Positions 53,857 to 62,698 of a DNA stretch of 64,000 nt are shown here, piece by piece (position 1 is the first letter of the stretch; every line of letters begins with the position of its first letter). Source of the DNA: Segatella albensis DSM 11370 = JCM 12258 (lineage in GTDB: Bacteria > Bacteroidota > Bacteroidia > Bacteroidales > Bacteroidaceae). The translations under genes were made by a program, and so were the position numbers. The notes under the pieces were generated by a model. That model had not been told where the DNA came from. It made no database searches and saw only the letters and a list, made by a program, of their open reading frames with translations. The stretch covers positions 186,001 through 250,000 of the forward strand of contig NZ_AUFP01000005.1 of the NCBI RefSeq assembly GCF_000426565.1. The letters are read 5' to 3'.

Positions 53857-55575
53857 ATGAAAAAGTTCATTTCTGTGCTATTTATGGCACTTATTTTAAA
53901 TGTACCTATCATGGCACAAAAGACTGTCAAACTGCGTATCATCGAAACTAGTGACGTTCACGGTAGTTTCTTTCCCTATGATTTTATCAATCGTACTGAC
54001 AAACCTGGTTCCTTGGCCAGAGTGAATAGCTATGTAAAGAGCTTGCGTAAAAAATACGGAAGGAATCTGATCCTATTAGACAATGGTGATATTCTACAAG
54101 GACAACCTACATGCTATTATTATAATTATGTGGATACAACAAGTACGAATATAGCAGCAGATATCATCAACTATATGAAGTATGATGCTGAAACAATGGG
54201 AAACCATGATGTAGAAACAGGTCATGCTGTATACGATAAATGGATCAAGGAAGTGAAATGTCCAATGCTTGGTGCTAATATTATCGACAATAAGACAAAT
54301 AAGCCTTATCTTCCACCATATAAAATCATAGAACGTAATGGAGTGAAGGTTGCAATATTGGGTATGATCACACCAGCTATCCCTAACTGGCTACAGGAAA
54401 ACATCTGGAAAGGACTAAGATTCCAAGATATGGTAAGTTGTGCAAAGTACTGGATAGACTACCTCAGAAAAAACGAGAAGCCTAATGTCATTATTGGTCT
54501 TTTCCACAGTGGAGAGAAAGGTGGTATAGAAACACCAGACTATGTTGAAGATGCTTCTATAAAAGTAGCTAAGGAGGTTCCTGGATTCAACTTGATTCTT
54601 TTTGGGCATGATCATACACGCCACTGTGAAACAATAACGAATAATGCAGGACAAAAGGTCGTATGCTTAGACCCAGCAAACAATGCTATCTCTGTCGCTG
54701 ATGCAGAAATTACAATAAAGGATGGAAATGTTGATGTAAATGGTAAACTCGTTGACATCACCTCGCAACCTATTGATCAGAAGTTTATGGATTACTTCAA
54801 GCCCCAAATCAAAAAGGTTAATGATTTCGTAAACAAGAAGATTGGTAGTTTTGAGACTCCTATTTATACTCGTGAGAGTTTCTTTGGCAACTGTGCCTTC
54901 ACCGATTTCATTCTCAACCTTCAACTTCAGATTACAGGGGCTGACATTTCCTTTAATGCCCCATTAAACTTTGATTCTAAGATCGATGCTGGAGATGTAA
55001 GAGTTAGCGATATGTTCAATCTCTACAAATTCGAGAATCAATTATATGTCATGAAACTCACTGGTGAAGAAATCAGAAAACATCTGGAAATGAGTTATGA
55101 TTTATGGGTGAACACTATGAAATCTCCAGAGGATCATCTTTTGCTACTTGATTTGAACAAGGGAGACAACCAACATACTGGTTTTAAGAACTTTACCTTT
55201 AATTTCGACTCTGCTGCCGGAATCGACTATGTCGTAGATGTCACCAAACCTAATGGCGAGAAAGTAAAGATCCTAAGAATGAGTAATGGTAAACCTTTCG
55301 ATGAAAAAGCATGGTACAAAGTTGCTATAAACAGTTACCGCGGTAATGGTGGCGGAGAGTTACTAACCCGTGGCGCAGGAATACCAAGAGACAGCTTAGA
55401 GAGTCGTATCATCTGGAGATCAGAACGTGACCAACGATATTACTTGATGATGGAAATCGAAAAGATGGGAACCGTTAATCCCCAACCTAACCACAACTGG
55501 AAATTTATCCCAGAAGCTTGGACAAAGCCTGCTGCAGAAAGAGACTATAAAATACTTTTCCCTAAAGCTAAATAA
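53857..55575 (+). CDS. Secreted 5'-nucleotidase / 2',3'-cyclic phosphodiesterase family
   Basis: A signal peptide (MKKFISVLFMALILNVPIMA) is followed by a calcineurin-like metallophosphatase domain with IIETSDVHGSFFPYD, LLDNGDILQG, TMGNHDVETG, GLFHSGEKGG and LFGHDHTRH (all metal ligands). The C-terminal 5'-nucleotidase domain has NCAFTDFILN, DVRVSDMFNLYKFENQLYVMKLTG and NSYRGNGGGELLTRG. It releases nucleosides from nucleotides in the periplasm or on the surface. The 572 residues are normal length. Confidence 0.93.
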   Translation: MKKFISVLFMALILNVPIMAQKTVKLRIIETSDVHGSFFPYDFINRTDKPGSLARVNSYVKSLRKKYGRNLILLDNGDILQGQPTCYYYNYVDTTSTNIAADIINYMKYDAETMGNHDVETGHAVYDKWIKEVKCPMLGANIIDNKTNKPYLPPYKIIERNGVKVAILGMITPAIPNWLQENIWKGLRFQDMVSCAKYWIDYLRKNEKPNVIIGLFHSGEKGGIETPDYVEDASIKVAKEVPGFNLILFGHDHTRHCETITNNAGQKVVCLDPANNAISVADAEITIKDGNVDVNGKLVDITSQPIDQKFMDYFKPQIKKVNDFVNKKIGSFETPIYTRESFFGNCAFTDFILNLQLQITGADISFNAPLNFDSKIDAGDVRVSDMFNLYKFENQLYVMKLTGEEIRKHLEMSYDLWVNTMKSPEDHLLLLDLNKGDNQHTGFKNFTFNFDSAAGIDYVVDVTKPNGEKVKILRMSNGKPFDEKAWYKVAINSYRGNGGGELLTRGAGIPRDSLESRIIWRSERDQRYYLMMEIEKMGTVNPQPNHNWKFIPEAWTKPAAERDYKILFPKAK

Positions 55576-55577
55576 CA

Positions 55578-56435
55578 ATGACATATTGGTTTATTTTTTG
55601 CAAAACGGACATTCTGCTCATCAAACAAGATGAGCAGAATTATACTATTCCTCTTAGCGAGGAATGCCCTATTAAAATTCATCCATGGACTCACATCATG
55701 AGTACCTCCCCTATGGAGGATGGTACAGAAGTAAGAACTCTCCGTATTGATAACCCTTCAGAAGGATTACAGATTGCTGATAATTGCAATATTAAAAAAG
55801 AGCAATTAGAACAATGCCCTCTTCGACAATCGTATTATAAGTTACCTACAGATTTATATGATAAGGCCGGCAAATGTCAGGAACTTATCTATTGGGATAC
55901 CAACACTCAATTCTGTGGTGTCTGTGGAGCCCCTATGAAAATGCATACAGAAATTTCCAAGCGATGCACGAATTGTGGAAAAGAAGTTTGGCCGCAATTA
56001 GCAACTGCTGTTATAACTTTGATACACAAAGGAGATGAAGTTTTACTCGTAAGAGGGAAAAACTACAGGTCTAAATTCTATGGATTGGTGGCCGGATTTG
56101 TTGAAACTGGCGAAACCTTAGAACAAGCTGTACATCGTGAAGTTATGGAAGAAACAGGCATCAATATTACAAACCTAAGATACTTTGGCAGTCAACCATG
56201 GCCATATCCAAGTGGAATCATGATAGGCTATCATGCTGATTATGTTTCTGGCGATATTCACATACAGAAAGAAGAACTGACCCAAGGTGCATGGTTTACC
56301 CGTGAAAATTTGCCCACAATACCAGAGCCACTAAGCATTGCAAGGATGCTCATCGATGATTGGCTCGGAAAAGACACTGCACAAGGAGTAAGCTTAAAAG
56401 ATCAAAACAAAGAATATATATTAAAGAACAAATAA
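55578..56435 (+). CDS. nudC: NAD+ diphosphatase (Nudix)
   Basis: Hydrolyses NADH/NAD+ and removes NAD caps from RNA. The zinc ribbon has Cys113, 116, 130 and 133 (CGVCGAPM, CTNCG). The Nudix box starts at Gly173 (GFVETGETLEQAVHREVMEE). The NudC-specific SQPWPYP lies at 205-211. The 285 residues are typical. It starts 2 bases after the 5'-nucleotidase stop, so a nucleotide-salvage pair is co-expressed. Confidence 0.95.
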   Translation: MTYWFIFCKTDILLIKQDEQNYTIPLSEECPIKIHPWTHIMSTSPMEDGTEVRTLRIDNPSEGLQIADNCNIKKEQLEQCPLRQSYYKLPTDLYDKAGKCQELIYWDTNTQFCGVCGAPMKMHTEISKRCTNCGKEVWPQLATAVITLIHKGDEVLLVRGKNYRSKFYGLVAGFVETGETLEQAVHREVMEETGINITNLRYFGSQPWPYPSGIMIGYHADYVSGDIHIQKEELTQGAWFTRENLPTIPEPLSIARMLIDDWLGKDTAQGVSLKDQNKEYILKNK

Positions 56436-56475
56436 ATACACCTTGTTGGGGTTAACCAACAGGTGTATTTATTTA
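56432..56475. terminator. Bidirectional terminator
   Basis: The stem AATACACCTTGTTGG/CCAACAGGTGTATT has a short loop and A/T tracts on both sides, between nudC and the convergent radical SAM gene. Confidence 0.88.
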
Positions 56476-57368
56476 TCCCCATATACCTCTTTTAGTTTAT
56501 TATTCAAAATATTGGTAAATTCATAATTCTTCAGTCCCCACTTTGGGGCAATCAGCAATTCTGGTGGTGACTGACTGACAAATCGCTCTAATACTAAGTC
56601 TTTACGTAATTTCCCAATATAGGCAACTATCAAATCTATATATTCTTCTACGGTATAAACATGAAAAGGATGCGCTTCGTATTCCTGAGCAAGTTTGGTA
56701 CCCCGAATAATCTGCATCTGATGAATCTTAAGGATATCAAGTGGCAAAGAAGAAATAATCGGAGCCTGTCGAAGACTTTCTTCAGCATCTTCCCCTGGTA
56801 AACCTAATATGATATGTCCTCCTGTAAGCAAGCCACGATTATGAGCTTTCTCAACAGCTAACCTGCAACATTCAAAATTATGTCCACGATTGATTCTAAG
56901 TAGAGTCTCATCATTAGCACTTTCTATACCATATTCTATCAGTACAAAGGTTCTCTTATTTAACTCTGCAAGATAATCCAACAACTCATCACTAACACAA
57001 TCAGGACGCGTCCCTATCACAATACCAACGACATCTTCTACTCCTAAAGCTTCTTCATACATCCTTTTTAAGTCTGAAAGAGGAGCATAAGTATTGGTAT
57101 AGGCCTGGAAATAAGCAAGATATTTCATATCCGGGTACTTACGCCCGAAGAATTCCTTTCCTTTCTCCAACTGCATAGAAATTGACTCATGGCGATGACA
57201 ATAACTAGGATTGAATGTCCGATTATCGCAATATATACAACCACCCGACGAAATCCTACCATCCCGATTAGGACAAGAAAAACCTGCATCAATAGAAATT
57301 TTCTGCACTCGATAAGGAAACTGTTCCCTTATCCAACTTCCGAAATCTTTATAATATTTATTATCCAA
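56469..57368 (-). CDS. Radical SAM protein, TIGR01212 (YhcC) type
   Basis: The cluster-binding part reads FSCPNRDGRISSGGCIYCDNRTF, with the three-Cys arrangement of this subgroup. EGKEFFGRKYPDMKYLAYFQAYTNTYAPL, VLIEYGIESANDETLLRINRGHN and ITGRTKL-like IIRGTKLAQEY match the YhcC family. The 299 residues are normal. Reaction not established. It follows the glycosyltransferase on the same strand. Confidence 0.88.
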   Translation of the reverse strand: MDNKYYKDFGSWIREQFPYRVQKISIDAGFSCPNRDGRISSGGCIYCDNRTFNPSYCHRHESISMQLEKGKEFFGRKYPDMKYLAYFQAYTNTYAPLSDLKRMYEEALGVEDVVGIVIGTRPDCVSDELLDYLAELNKRTFVLIEYGIESANDETLLRINRGHNFECCRLAVEKAHNRGLLTGGHIILGLPGEDAEESLRQAPIISSLPLDILKIHQMQIIRGTKLAQEYEAHPFHVYTVEEYIDLIVAYIGKLRKDLVLERFVSQSPPELLIAPKWGLKNYEFTNILNNKLKEVYGDK

Positions 57369-57407
57369 ATTCCTTTATTGCTATTTGACAACATCACTGT
57401 CGCACTA

Positions 57408-58430
57408 TTAAAGAGGTAACTGATTATATTTTTTATGCCCCTTGGCATAATACTGCCATAAGATTGAATATCTTTTTCTACAATCAATCCCCTTATCCAT
57501 ACGATGACTTTGTATTCTCAAGCGATCTTTCCTGAACTCTTCTTTCCATTTTCTAAAAGCCTTACGAGCCTTAAAGATAGCTTTAAAATTCCCCAGGTTT
57601 CCATTCAATATTAAGGTTTCGAATGCAGCGATATAATCAAGAAAATATCTTACTCTCATAACATGCTTCAGTTCTCTATCTGGGAGATTCTTATATAACA
57701 TCGTCAGATTATTACGGAAGTTCAAGTAGGTCTTCATTGGATTTGCCTTAGGCAAAGTTCCACCTCCAACATGATACGCTTTACTTTCTGGAATACACAC
57801 TATTCTGCGTCCCATCAAATTCAACCGCCAACATAAATCAATCTCTTCATTATGAGCAAAGAATCTTCCGTCCAAGCCCCCAACCTCATGATAATCTTTT
57901 GACCTAATCATCAGGCAAGCTCCTGTCGCCCATGTTATGTCAACAATATCATCATACTGTCCTGAATCCTTTTCTACTACATCGAAGATACGCCCTCTAC
58001 AGAATGGGTAACCATATTTATCTATAAATCCTCCTGATGCACCAGCATACTCAAAACTGTCCTTATCATACTCCGAAAGGAGTTTAGGTTGGCATGCTGC
58101 AACTTCTGGATGCGAATCCATATATTTAATTAAAGGATTCAACCAATGAGGAGTTACTTCAACATCGCTATTCAACAAGATATAATATTCAGCTTCTATA
58201 TGTTCGAAGGCTTTATTATATCCCTCTGCGAAACCATAGTTCTGCTCAAATACTAAGGTCTTAATCTGTGGATAACAGGTCTCCAACATATGCATACTAC
58301 CATCTGTCGAGGCATTATCAGCTACCCAAACAGAAGCATCAGAAAGAGAGTACTCTATCACACTAGGAAGATACTTCTCAAGCATCTTCTTTCCATTCCA
58401 ATTTAATATAACAATAGCAACTTTATCCAT
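57408..58430 (-). CDS. Family 2 glycosyltransferase
   Basis: The GT-A fold starts MDKVAIVILNWNGKKMLEKYLPSV, with WVADNASTDGSMHML (nucleotide-sugar site), ILLNSDVEVTP (DxD-like), WATGACLMIRSKDYHEVGGLDGRFFAHNEEIDLCWRL and a helical C-terminus. Most similar in layout to rhamnosyl-type transferases; acceptor unknown. It begins 2 bases after the mtaB stop, so it shares that transcript. Confidence 0.92.
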   Translation of the reverse strand: MDKVAIVILNWNGKKMLEKYLPSVIEYSLSDASVWVADNASTDGSMHMLETCYPQIKTLVFEQNYGFAEGYNKAFEHIEAEYYILLNSDVEVTPHWLNPLIKYMDSHPEVAACQPKLLSEYDKDSFEYAGASGGFIDKYGYPFCRGRIFDVVEKDSGQYDDIVDITWATGACLMIRSKDYHEVGGLDGRFFAHNEEIDLCWRLNLMGRRIVCIPESKAYHVGGGTLPKANPMKTYLNFRNNLTMLYKNLPDRELKHVMRVRYFLDYIAAFETLILNGNLGNFKAIFKARKAFRKWKEEFRKDRLRIQSHRMDKGIDCRKRYSILWQYYAKGHKKYNQLPL

Positions 58431-58432
58431 CT

Positions 58433-59791
58433 CTATCGGATGATTTCACATTTCAAAGCCGATTTATCATGATTGAATCCAACTAGTTTCACACGAATGA
58501 TTTCGTTGTCATATTCCTCACGTGCCTCTTTTGGAGAAAGTTCTACTCGTATGTAGTTTTTGGTAAAGCCATGCATAGCCTTTCCTTTACTTGCTTTCTC
58601 GAAGAGTACTTCGGCCTCCTGACCAATATACTGAGCATAGAAATCTTGTGTCTTATGTTCACTCAATTCCAAGAGTCTATGACTACGTTTTTTACGCTCC
58701 TGATCTGTCACAACATACGGAATAGACAAAGCACTCGTACCTGGACGTTCACTATAAGGGAATACGTGTAACTGGGTAACAGGAAGAGAATTAAGGAAAT
58801 CATAGCAATTCTCAAAATATTCCGGTTTCTCTCCTCTACAGCCTACCATGACATCTACTCCGATAAAGGCATCCGGCATTTTCTCTTTGATGAGATTTAT
58901 CTTATGGGCAAAGAGTGCAGTATCATAACGACGATGCATTAACTTCAACACTTCATCACTACCACTCTGTAATGGTATATGGAAATGTGGCATAAAAGCA
59001 CGACTCTGTGCGCAATATTCGATAAGTTCATCGCTACAAAGATCAGGTTCCAAACTAGAAATTCGGAATCTTTCGATTCCTTTAACTTGATCAAGAGCCT
59101 TTACAAGGTCGATGAATTTCTCATGAGTAGTTTCGCCAAAGTCTCCAATATTGACACCCGTGAGAACGATTTCCTTACCGCCCTCTGAAGCTGCCTGTTC
59201 AGCCTGTTCCACCAATGATGCTATACTTGGATTTCTTGAAAAGCCACGAGCATATGGTATGGTACAATATGTACAGAAGTAATTACATCCATCCTGTACT
59301 TTTAAGAAATACCTCGTACGATTACCACGAGAGCATGAAGGCTGGAAGGTCTTGATATCCTTAGTTTTCACACGATGGAACTCATGTAAATGGTCTTTCT
59401 CCTCAGTACCCTTTTGCAGAGATGATGTCCATGCATCATTCAAATATTGTACTAGATTAGCTTTTTCATTACTACCCAATACCAAATCCACACCATCAAT
59501 CTTAGAAATTGTTTCTGGTTTCAATTGAGCATAACATCCTGTAACAACAACAAAAGCTCCTGGATTTTCTCGTACCATATGATGTATCACGTGTCTGCAT
59601 TTCTGATCAGCAACATCTGTTACCGAACAAGTATTGATCAGACAAATATCTGCTTTCTCACCCTTCTCTGCCGTCACCACTCCCATTTCCTGAAGTGCCT
59701 TTGCGAAAGTAGAAGTCTCTGAGAAATTTAGCTTACAGCCTAATGTGTAATATGCGGCCTTTTTACCTTGAAATGCGCTTGTATCTATCAT
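58433..59791 (-). CDS. mtaB: tRNA t6A37 methylthiotransferase
   Basis: A radical SAM methylthiotransferase that converts t6A37 to ms2t6A37. The N-terminal UPF0004 domain has LGCKLNFSET, INTCSVTDVADQKC and VTGCYAQ. The radical SAM domain has CNYFCTYCTIPYARG. A C-terminal TRAM domain follows. About 452 residues. The start at 59791 (MIDTSAF) is favoured because a strong promoter places the transcript start right there; the longer frame would begin upstream of transcription. Confidence 0.94.
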   Translation of the reverse strand: MIDTSAFQGKKAAYYTLGCKLNFSETSTFAKALQEMGVVTAEKGEKADICLINTCSVTDVADQKCRHVIHHMVRENPGAFVVVTGCYAQLKPETISKIDGVDLVLGSNEKANLVQYLNDAWTSSLQKGTEEKDHLHEFHRVKTKDIKTFQPSCSRGNRTRYFLKVQDGCNYFCTYCTIPYARGFSRNPSIASLVEQAEQAASEGGKEIVLTGVNIGDFGETTHEKFIDLVKALDQVKGIERFRISSLEPDLCSDELIEYCAQSRAFMPHFHIPLQSGSDEVLKLMHRRYDTALFAHKINLIKEKMPDAFIGVDVMVGCRGEKPEYFENCYDFLNSLPVTQLHVFPYSERPGTSALSIPYVVTDQERKKRSHRLLELSEHKTQDFYAQYIGQEAEVLFEKASKGKAMHGFTKNYIRVELSPKEAREEYDNEIIRVKLVGFNHDKSALKCEIIR

Positions 59792-59826
59792 ATTGCAAAG
59801 ATACATCAAAAAATCGAAATGGCAAA
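59789..59826 (-). promoter_or_regulatory. mtaB promoter giving a leaderless transcript
   Basis: On the minus strand TTTG (59826-59823), 19 bp, then TATCTTTG (59803-59796). The start point, about 7 bases on, coincides with the ATG at 59791-59789. No room for a Shine-Dalgarno sequence exists. Confidence 0.75.
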
Positions 59827-59952
59827 TTTTCTATTTATATTTTGCAGTTGCCAGAATAAAAGCATAACCCAGATATCATTTGGAATCCATCTGATTATAA
59901 CTTCTAGAAAATCAAACATTTATCTTTTCCGCAGATGTATACAAACAGAAAA

Positions 59953-59985
59953 GTCACGATAACCCAAGCAATGAATTATCGTGAC
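59953..59985 (-). terminator. Terminator of rpsP
   Basis: The stem GTCACGATAA/TTATCGTGAC (10 bp) is followed on the minus strand by TTTTCTGTTTG. It lies about 45 bp after the rpsP stop. Confidence 0.75.
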
Positions 59986-60026
59986 CATACCTTTTATAGT
60001 CTGCCTTAAGCAAACTAATCTGAAGA

Positions 60027-60578
60027 TTAAGCCTCAGCTGGTGCCTCAGCCTCACCCTCTGCAGGTGCAGCCTCTTCAGCAGCCTTAGCAGCTTCAGCCT
60101 CTGCCTTAGCAGCAGCCTCAGCAGCCTTCTTCTCAGCTACCTTCTTTGCAATTGCTTCATTAATCTTCTTTTCAGCCTCGAGTTCCTTTGCAGCAGCATC
60201 CTTCTTAGCCTGTGTCTCTGCATCGCGAACAGCTACATTCTTCTGATCCTTAGAAGCTTTCCAAGCGTCGAAACGCTTCTGAGCCTCAGCCTCATCGAAT
60301 GAACCCTTCTTGACACCACCACGAAGATGCTTCATCATATAAACACCTTCGCCCTTAAGAATGTTACGAACAGTGTCTGTAGGCTGTGCACCACACTCTA
60401 CCCAGTAAAGTGCGCGATCGAAATTCAAATCTACAGTAGCAGGATTGGTGTTAGGATTGTAAGTACCAATCTTCTCAGTAAATTTACCATCACGTGGTGA
60501 GTTAACGTCAGCGATTACGATACGATAGAAAGCATAGCTCTTACGACCGCCACGCTGCAATCTGATTTTTGTTGCCAT
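60027..60578 (-). CDS. rpsP: 30S ribosomal protein S16 with a long Ala/Glu tail
   Basis: Residues 1-80 are S16 ([49 protein letters not shown]). The remaining ~100 residues are low-complexity Ala, Glu and Lys ([21 protein letters not shown]), a tail known in S16 of this order. Its job is not established. Upstream is a -7 box (TAAATTTG on the minus strand, 60635-60642). Confidence 0.96.
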   Translation of the reverse strand: MATKIRLQRGGRKSYAFYRIVIADVNSPRDGKFTEKIGTYNPNTNPATVDLNFDRALYWVECGAQPTDTVRNILKGEGVYMMKHLRGGVKKGSFDEAEAQKRFDAWKASKDQKNVAVRDAETQAKKDAAAKELEAEKKINEAIAKKVAEKKAAEAAAKAEAEAAKAAEEAAPAEGEAEAPAEA

Positions 60579-60690
60579 TTTAATATAATTTAATTAGGTT
60601 TGAATTTTATGCATCCAACTCGTGAATGCGGGTGCAAATTTACATGTTTTTATTTGAAATCTTTTCTTTAATTCCTTAAAAATCAACAGA

Positions 60691-61344
60691 TTAATTTTTA
60701 TTAACTATTCTAACCAGTTTTAATCCGCATTGTAATCCATCATAACCGCTCAAAATAGAACCAAGTGTATTTGCTGTGCTATTTCCGGTAAGGGCACCTA
60801 CTGTTTTGGCATACTTAAGCAGTTTACTGGCATCCATCACGATCAACAAGTCTTTGCCATCAATCTGAGAAATACACGAGAACTGACCAGCTCCTCCCAT
60901 ATAGGTGAGTATCAAATGCTGCCCTTCTACCTTGTAAGTACCTGTTGCTTTCTTTGTACCCACTTGCTGTGCAAAATTACCATTCTTGTAGAAGGTCATC
61001 TGCATACGTCCTTTAGAGAGTCCTATTTTATTGAACTGATTCTGCAACTTTTTCTCAATGGCAGCCGAAGCAATCTTGCCACCTAGATTTTTAAACACAT
61101 TAGCGTCAGACAAGACAATAGCTGGCTCTTGATAACTCCAAGTTCCCACTAACTTATCAGCAGTGGCTACCTTCTTGCTATTAAAGATACTTGTAATAGC
61201 ACTCTTAGTAGATGATGCATTGTCGCCAGACATAGCTTGAGCGGCACTACTGAGCACATCGCCCAAACTTACCTGTGCATGAGCTTGAGCTCCACACATC
61301 AATGCGAAAGCCACGAAGGCTACACGAAGAATATTCTTTCTCAT
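60691..61344 (-). CDS. DUF4923-family secreted protein
   Basis: Signal peptide MRKNILRVAFVAFALMCGAQAHAQ, then the DUF4923 pattern: LVGTWSYQEPAIVLSDANVFKNLGGKIASAAIEKKLQNQF, GRMQMTFYKNGNFAQQVGTKKATGTYKVEGQHLIL and a hydrophobic C-terminus. Lipocalin-like beta strands are plausible. Function unknown. It follows the WalJ-like gene by 17 bases. Confidence 0.82.
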   Translation of the reverse strand: MRKNILRVAFVAFALMCGAQAHAQVSLGDVLSSAAQAMSGDNASSTKSAITSIFNSKKVATADKLVGTWSYQEPAIVLSDANVFKNLGGKIASAAIEKKLQNQFNKIGLSKGRMQMTFYKNGNFAQQVGTKKATGTYKVEGQHLILTYMGGAGQFSCISQIDGKDLLIVMDASKLLKYAKTVGALTGNSTANTLGSILSGYDGLQCGLKLVRIVNKN

Positions 61345-61361
61345 TTTCTTTTATTACTAGA

Positions 61362-62165
61362 TTACTCTAATTTATAAATCTCACTTGGTGTTTTACGTTT
61401 AAGTACATCAAGCTCAAAGTCCTTACCAGGCACAATTCCATAACTTTTCAGCACTTGTTCAATGGTCTTACGCGCCAGTTCTGGATGATTATTCTCTTCG
61501 CTAAGATGGCAAAGCCACACATGATGCAATTCCGGAGTAGCATGTTCGGCAAGAGCCTTCGCACACTCATCGTTACTCAGATGACCGTTAGGACCAGTAA
61601 TACGCTGTTTGAGATATTCAGGATACGGACCACGAAGGAGCATCTCTCTGTCATGATTAGCCTCTATTACTAGATAGTTGGCTTCACTGATATATTGGAG
61701 CATCTCTTCTGTGAGATGTCCCACATCAGTCATCATACAGAATACGATACCACCATATTCTATCTTGTAGCCCACATTGTCGGAACTATCATGGGGTACA
61801 TGAAAAGGAGTGATACGAAATTCCCCCGCGTGGAAAGATTTTCCAGCCTCAATGACATGTACCTCATTAGCTTGAATTTTCTTGCGCACACAATAATTAC
61901 GCTCAATACCGTCATGAACTTTACGGGTAGTATAAACAGGCAATTGATATTCACTGCTAATACTTCCTACCGATTTCACATGGTCGGCATGATCATGAGT
62001 GATGAGAATACGATGAATATTATCGAAGCGCAGTCCATAGTTATGGAAGTGTTTCTTCAAAGTTCTGATTCCTACTCCGACATCGATTAGCAATGAGTCT
62101 GTTTCGGTATATAAATAATAGCAGTTTCCGCTACTTCCGCTGCCGAAGGATATAAATCTTAGCAT
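61362..62165 (-). CDS. WalJ/YycJ-like metallo-beta-lactamase-fold hydrolase
   Basis: A metal-dependent, nuclease-type hydrolase. FGSGSSGNCYYLYTETDSLLIDVGVG and LITHDHADHVKSVG (HxHxDH), VPHDSSDNVGYKIEYGG, MMTDVGHL, EANHD and GHLSNDECA supply the metal ligands and shared YycJ motifs. The 267 residues are normal length. A good promoter lies upstream on the minus strand (TTTG at 62216-62213, 21 bp, TACTTTTG at 62191-62184). Confidence 0.9.
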   Translation of the reverse strand: MLRFISFGSGSSGNCYYLYTETDSLLIDVGVGIRTLKKHFHNYGLRFDNIHRILITHDHADHVKSVGSISSEYQLPVYTTRKVHDGIERNYCVRKKIQANEVHVIEAGKSFHAGEFRITPFHVPHDSSDNVGYKIEYGGIVFCMMTDVGHLTEEMLQYISEANYLVIEANHDREMLLRGPYPEYLKQRITGPNGHLSNDECAKALAEHATPELHHVWLCHLSEENNHPELARKTIEQVLKSYGIVPGKDFELDVLKRKTPSEIYKLE

Positions 62166-62224
62166 TTTAAGTTTCTATTTTATGCAAAAGTAAAAAAAAA
62201 GATTAGCATTACCAAAGTTTTTGT

Positions 62225-62232
62225 TACCTTTG
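62225..62232 (+). promoter_or_regulatory. -7 box of the lipoprotein gene at 62255
   Basis: TACCTTTG lies 22 bp before the ATG. It is back to back with the WalJ-like promoter, whose -33 box lies only 8 bp away, so the two promoters may interfere. Confidence 0.5.
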
Positions 62233-62254
62233 TCAGAAATTTAATCTTTTTAAG

Positions 62255-62698
62255 ATGAAGAAATTAGTATATATCGGTATTATCGCGCTATTCTTTACAT
62301 CATGTAACTATTTCCACACAAGTGATGAAAGGAACATCGAGGCAACAGTAAATGCTTTTGCCACGAAATATTTCAACTGGCATTTTGAGGAAGCTTTACC
62401 ATATTGTACACCAGAATCGGAAATATGGCTCAGATATGCCGCTTCACAGGTTCATCAAGCTGACATTGATAGTCTTAGGGCACAGACTGAAGGGGCCAGC
62501 GCAGATATCGACAACATAAACTTTGCCGACAATGACAGTATTGCCCAAGTTGGTATTACCGTACACAACTATTTGAGAATGGACACCATCGGCAATGCTT
62601 GCAGAAAAATAAATGAGGCGAAATTTCTTTTAGATATGCGCCGGAGAAGTGGACATTGGAAGGTTAGAATGGCAAGCCTACTGCGAAGTGAAGATTAA
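62255..62698 (+). CDS. Small lipoprotein, NTF2/SnoaL-like
   Basis: Lipobox IIALFFTSCNYF is followed by a 120-residue domain: NIEATVNAFATKYFNWHFEEALPYCTPESEIWLRYAASQ, then IAQVGITVHNYLRMDTIG and FLLDMRRRSGHWKVRM. This is a cone-shaped NTF2-like fold with unknown ligand. Its last 35 bases overlap the end of the convergent Omp85 gene. Confidence 0.65.
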   Translation: MKKLVYIGIIALFFTSCNYFHTSDERNIEATVNAFATKYFNWHFEEALPYCTPESEIWLRYAASQVHQADIDSLRAQTEGASADIDNINFADNDSIAQVGITVHNYLRMDTIGNACRKINEAKFLLDMRRRSGHWKVRMASLLRSED

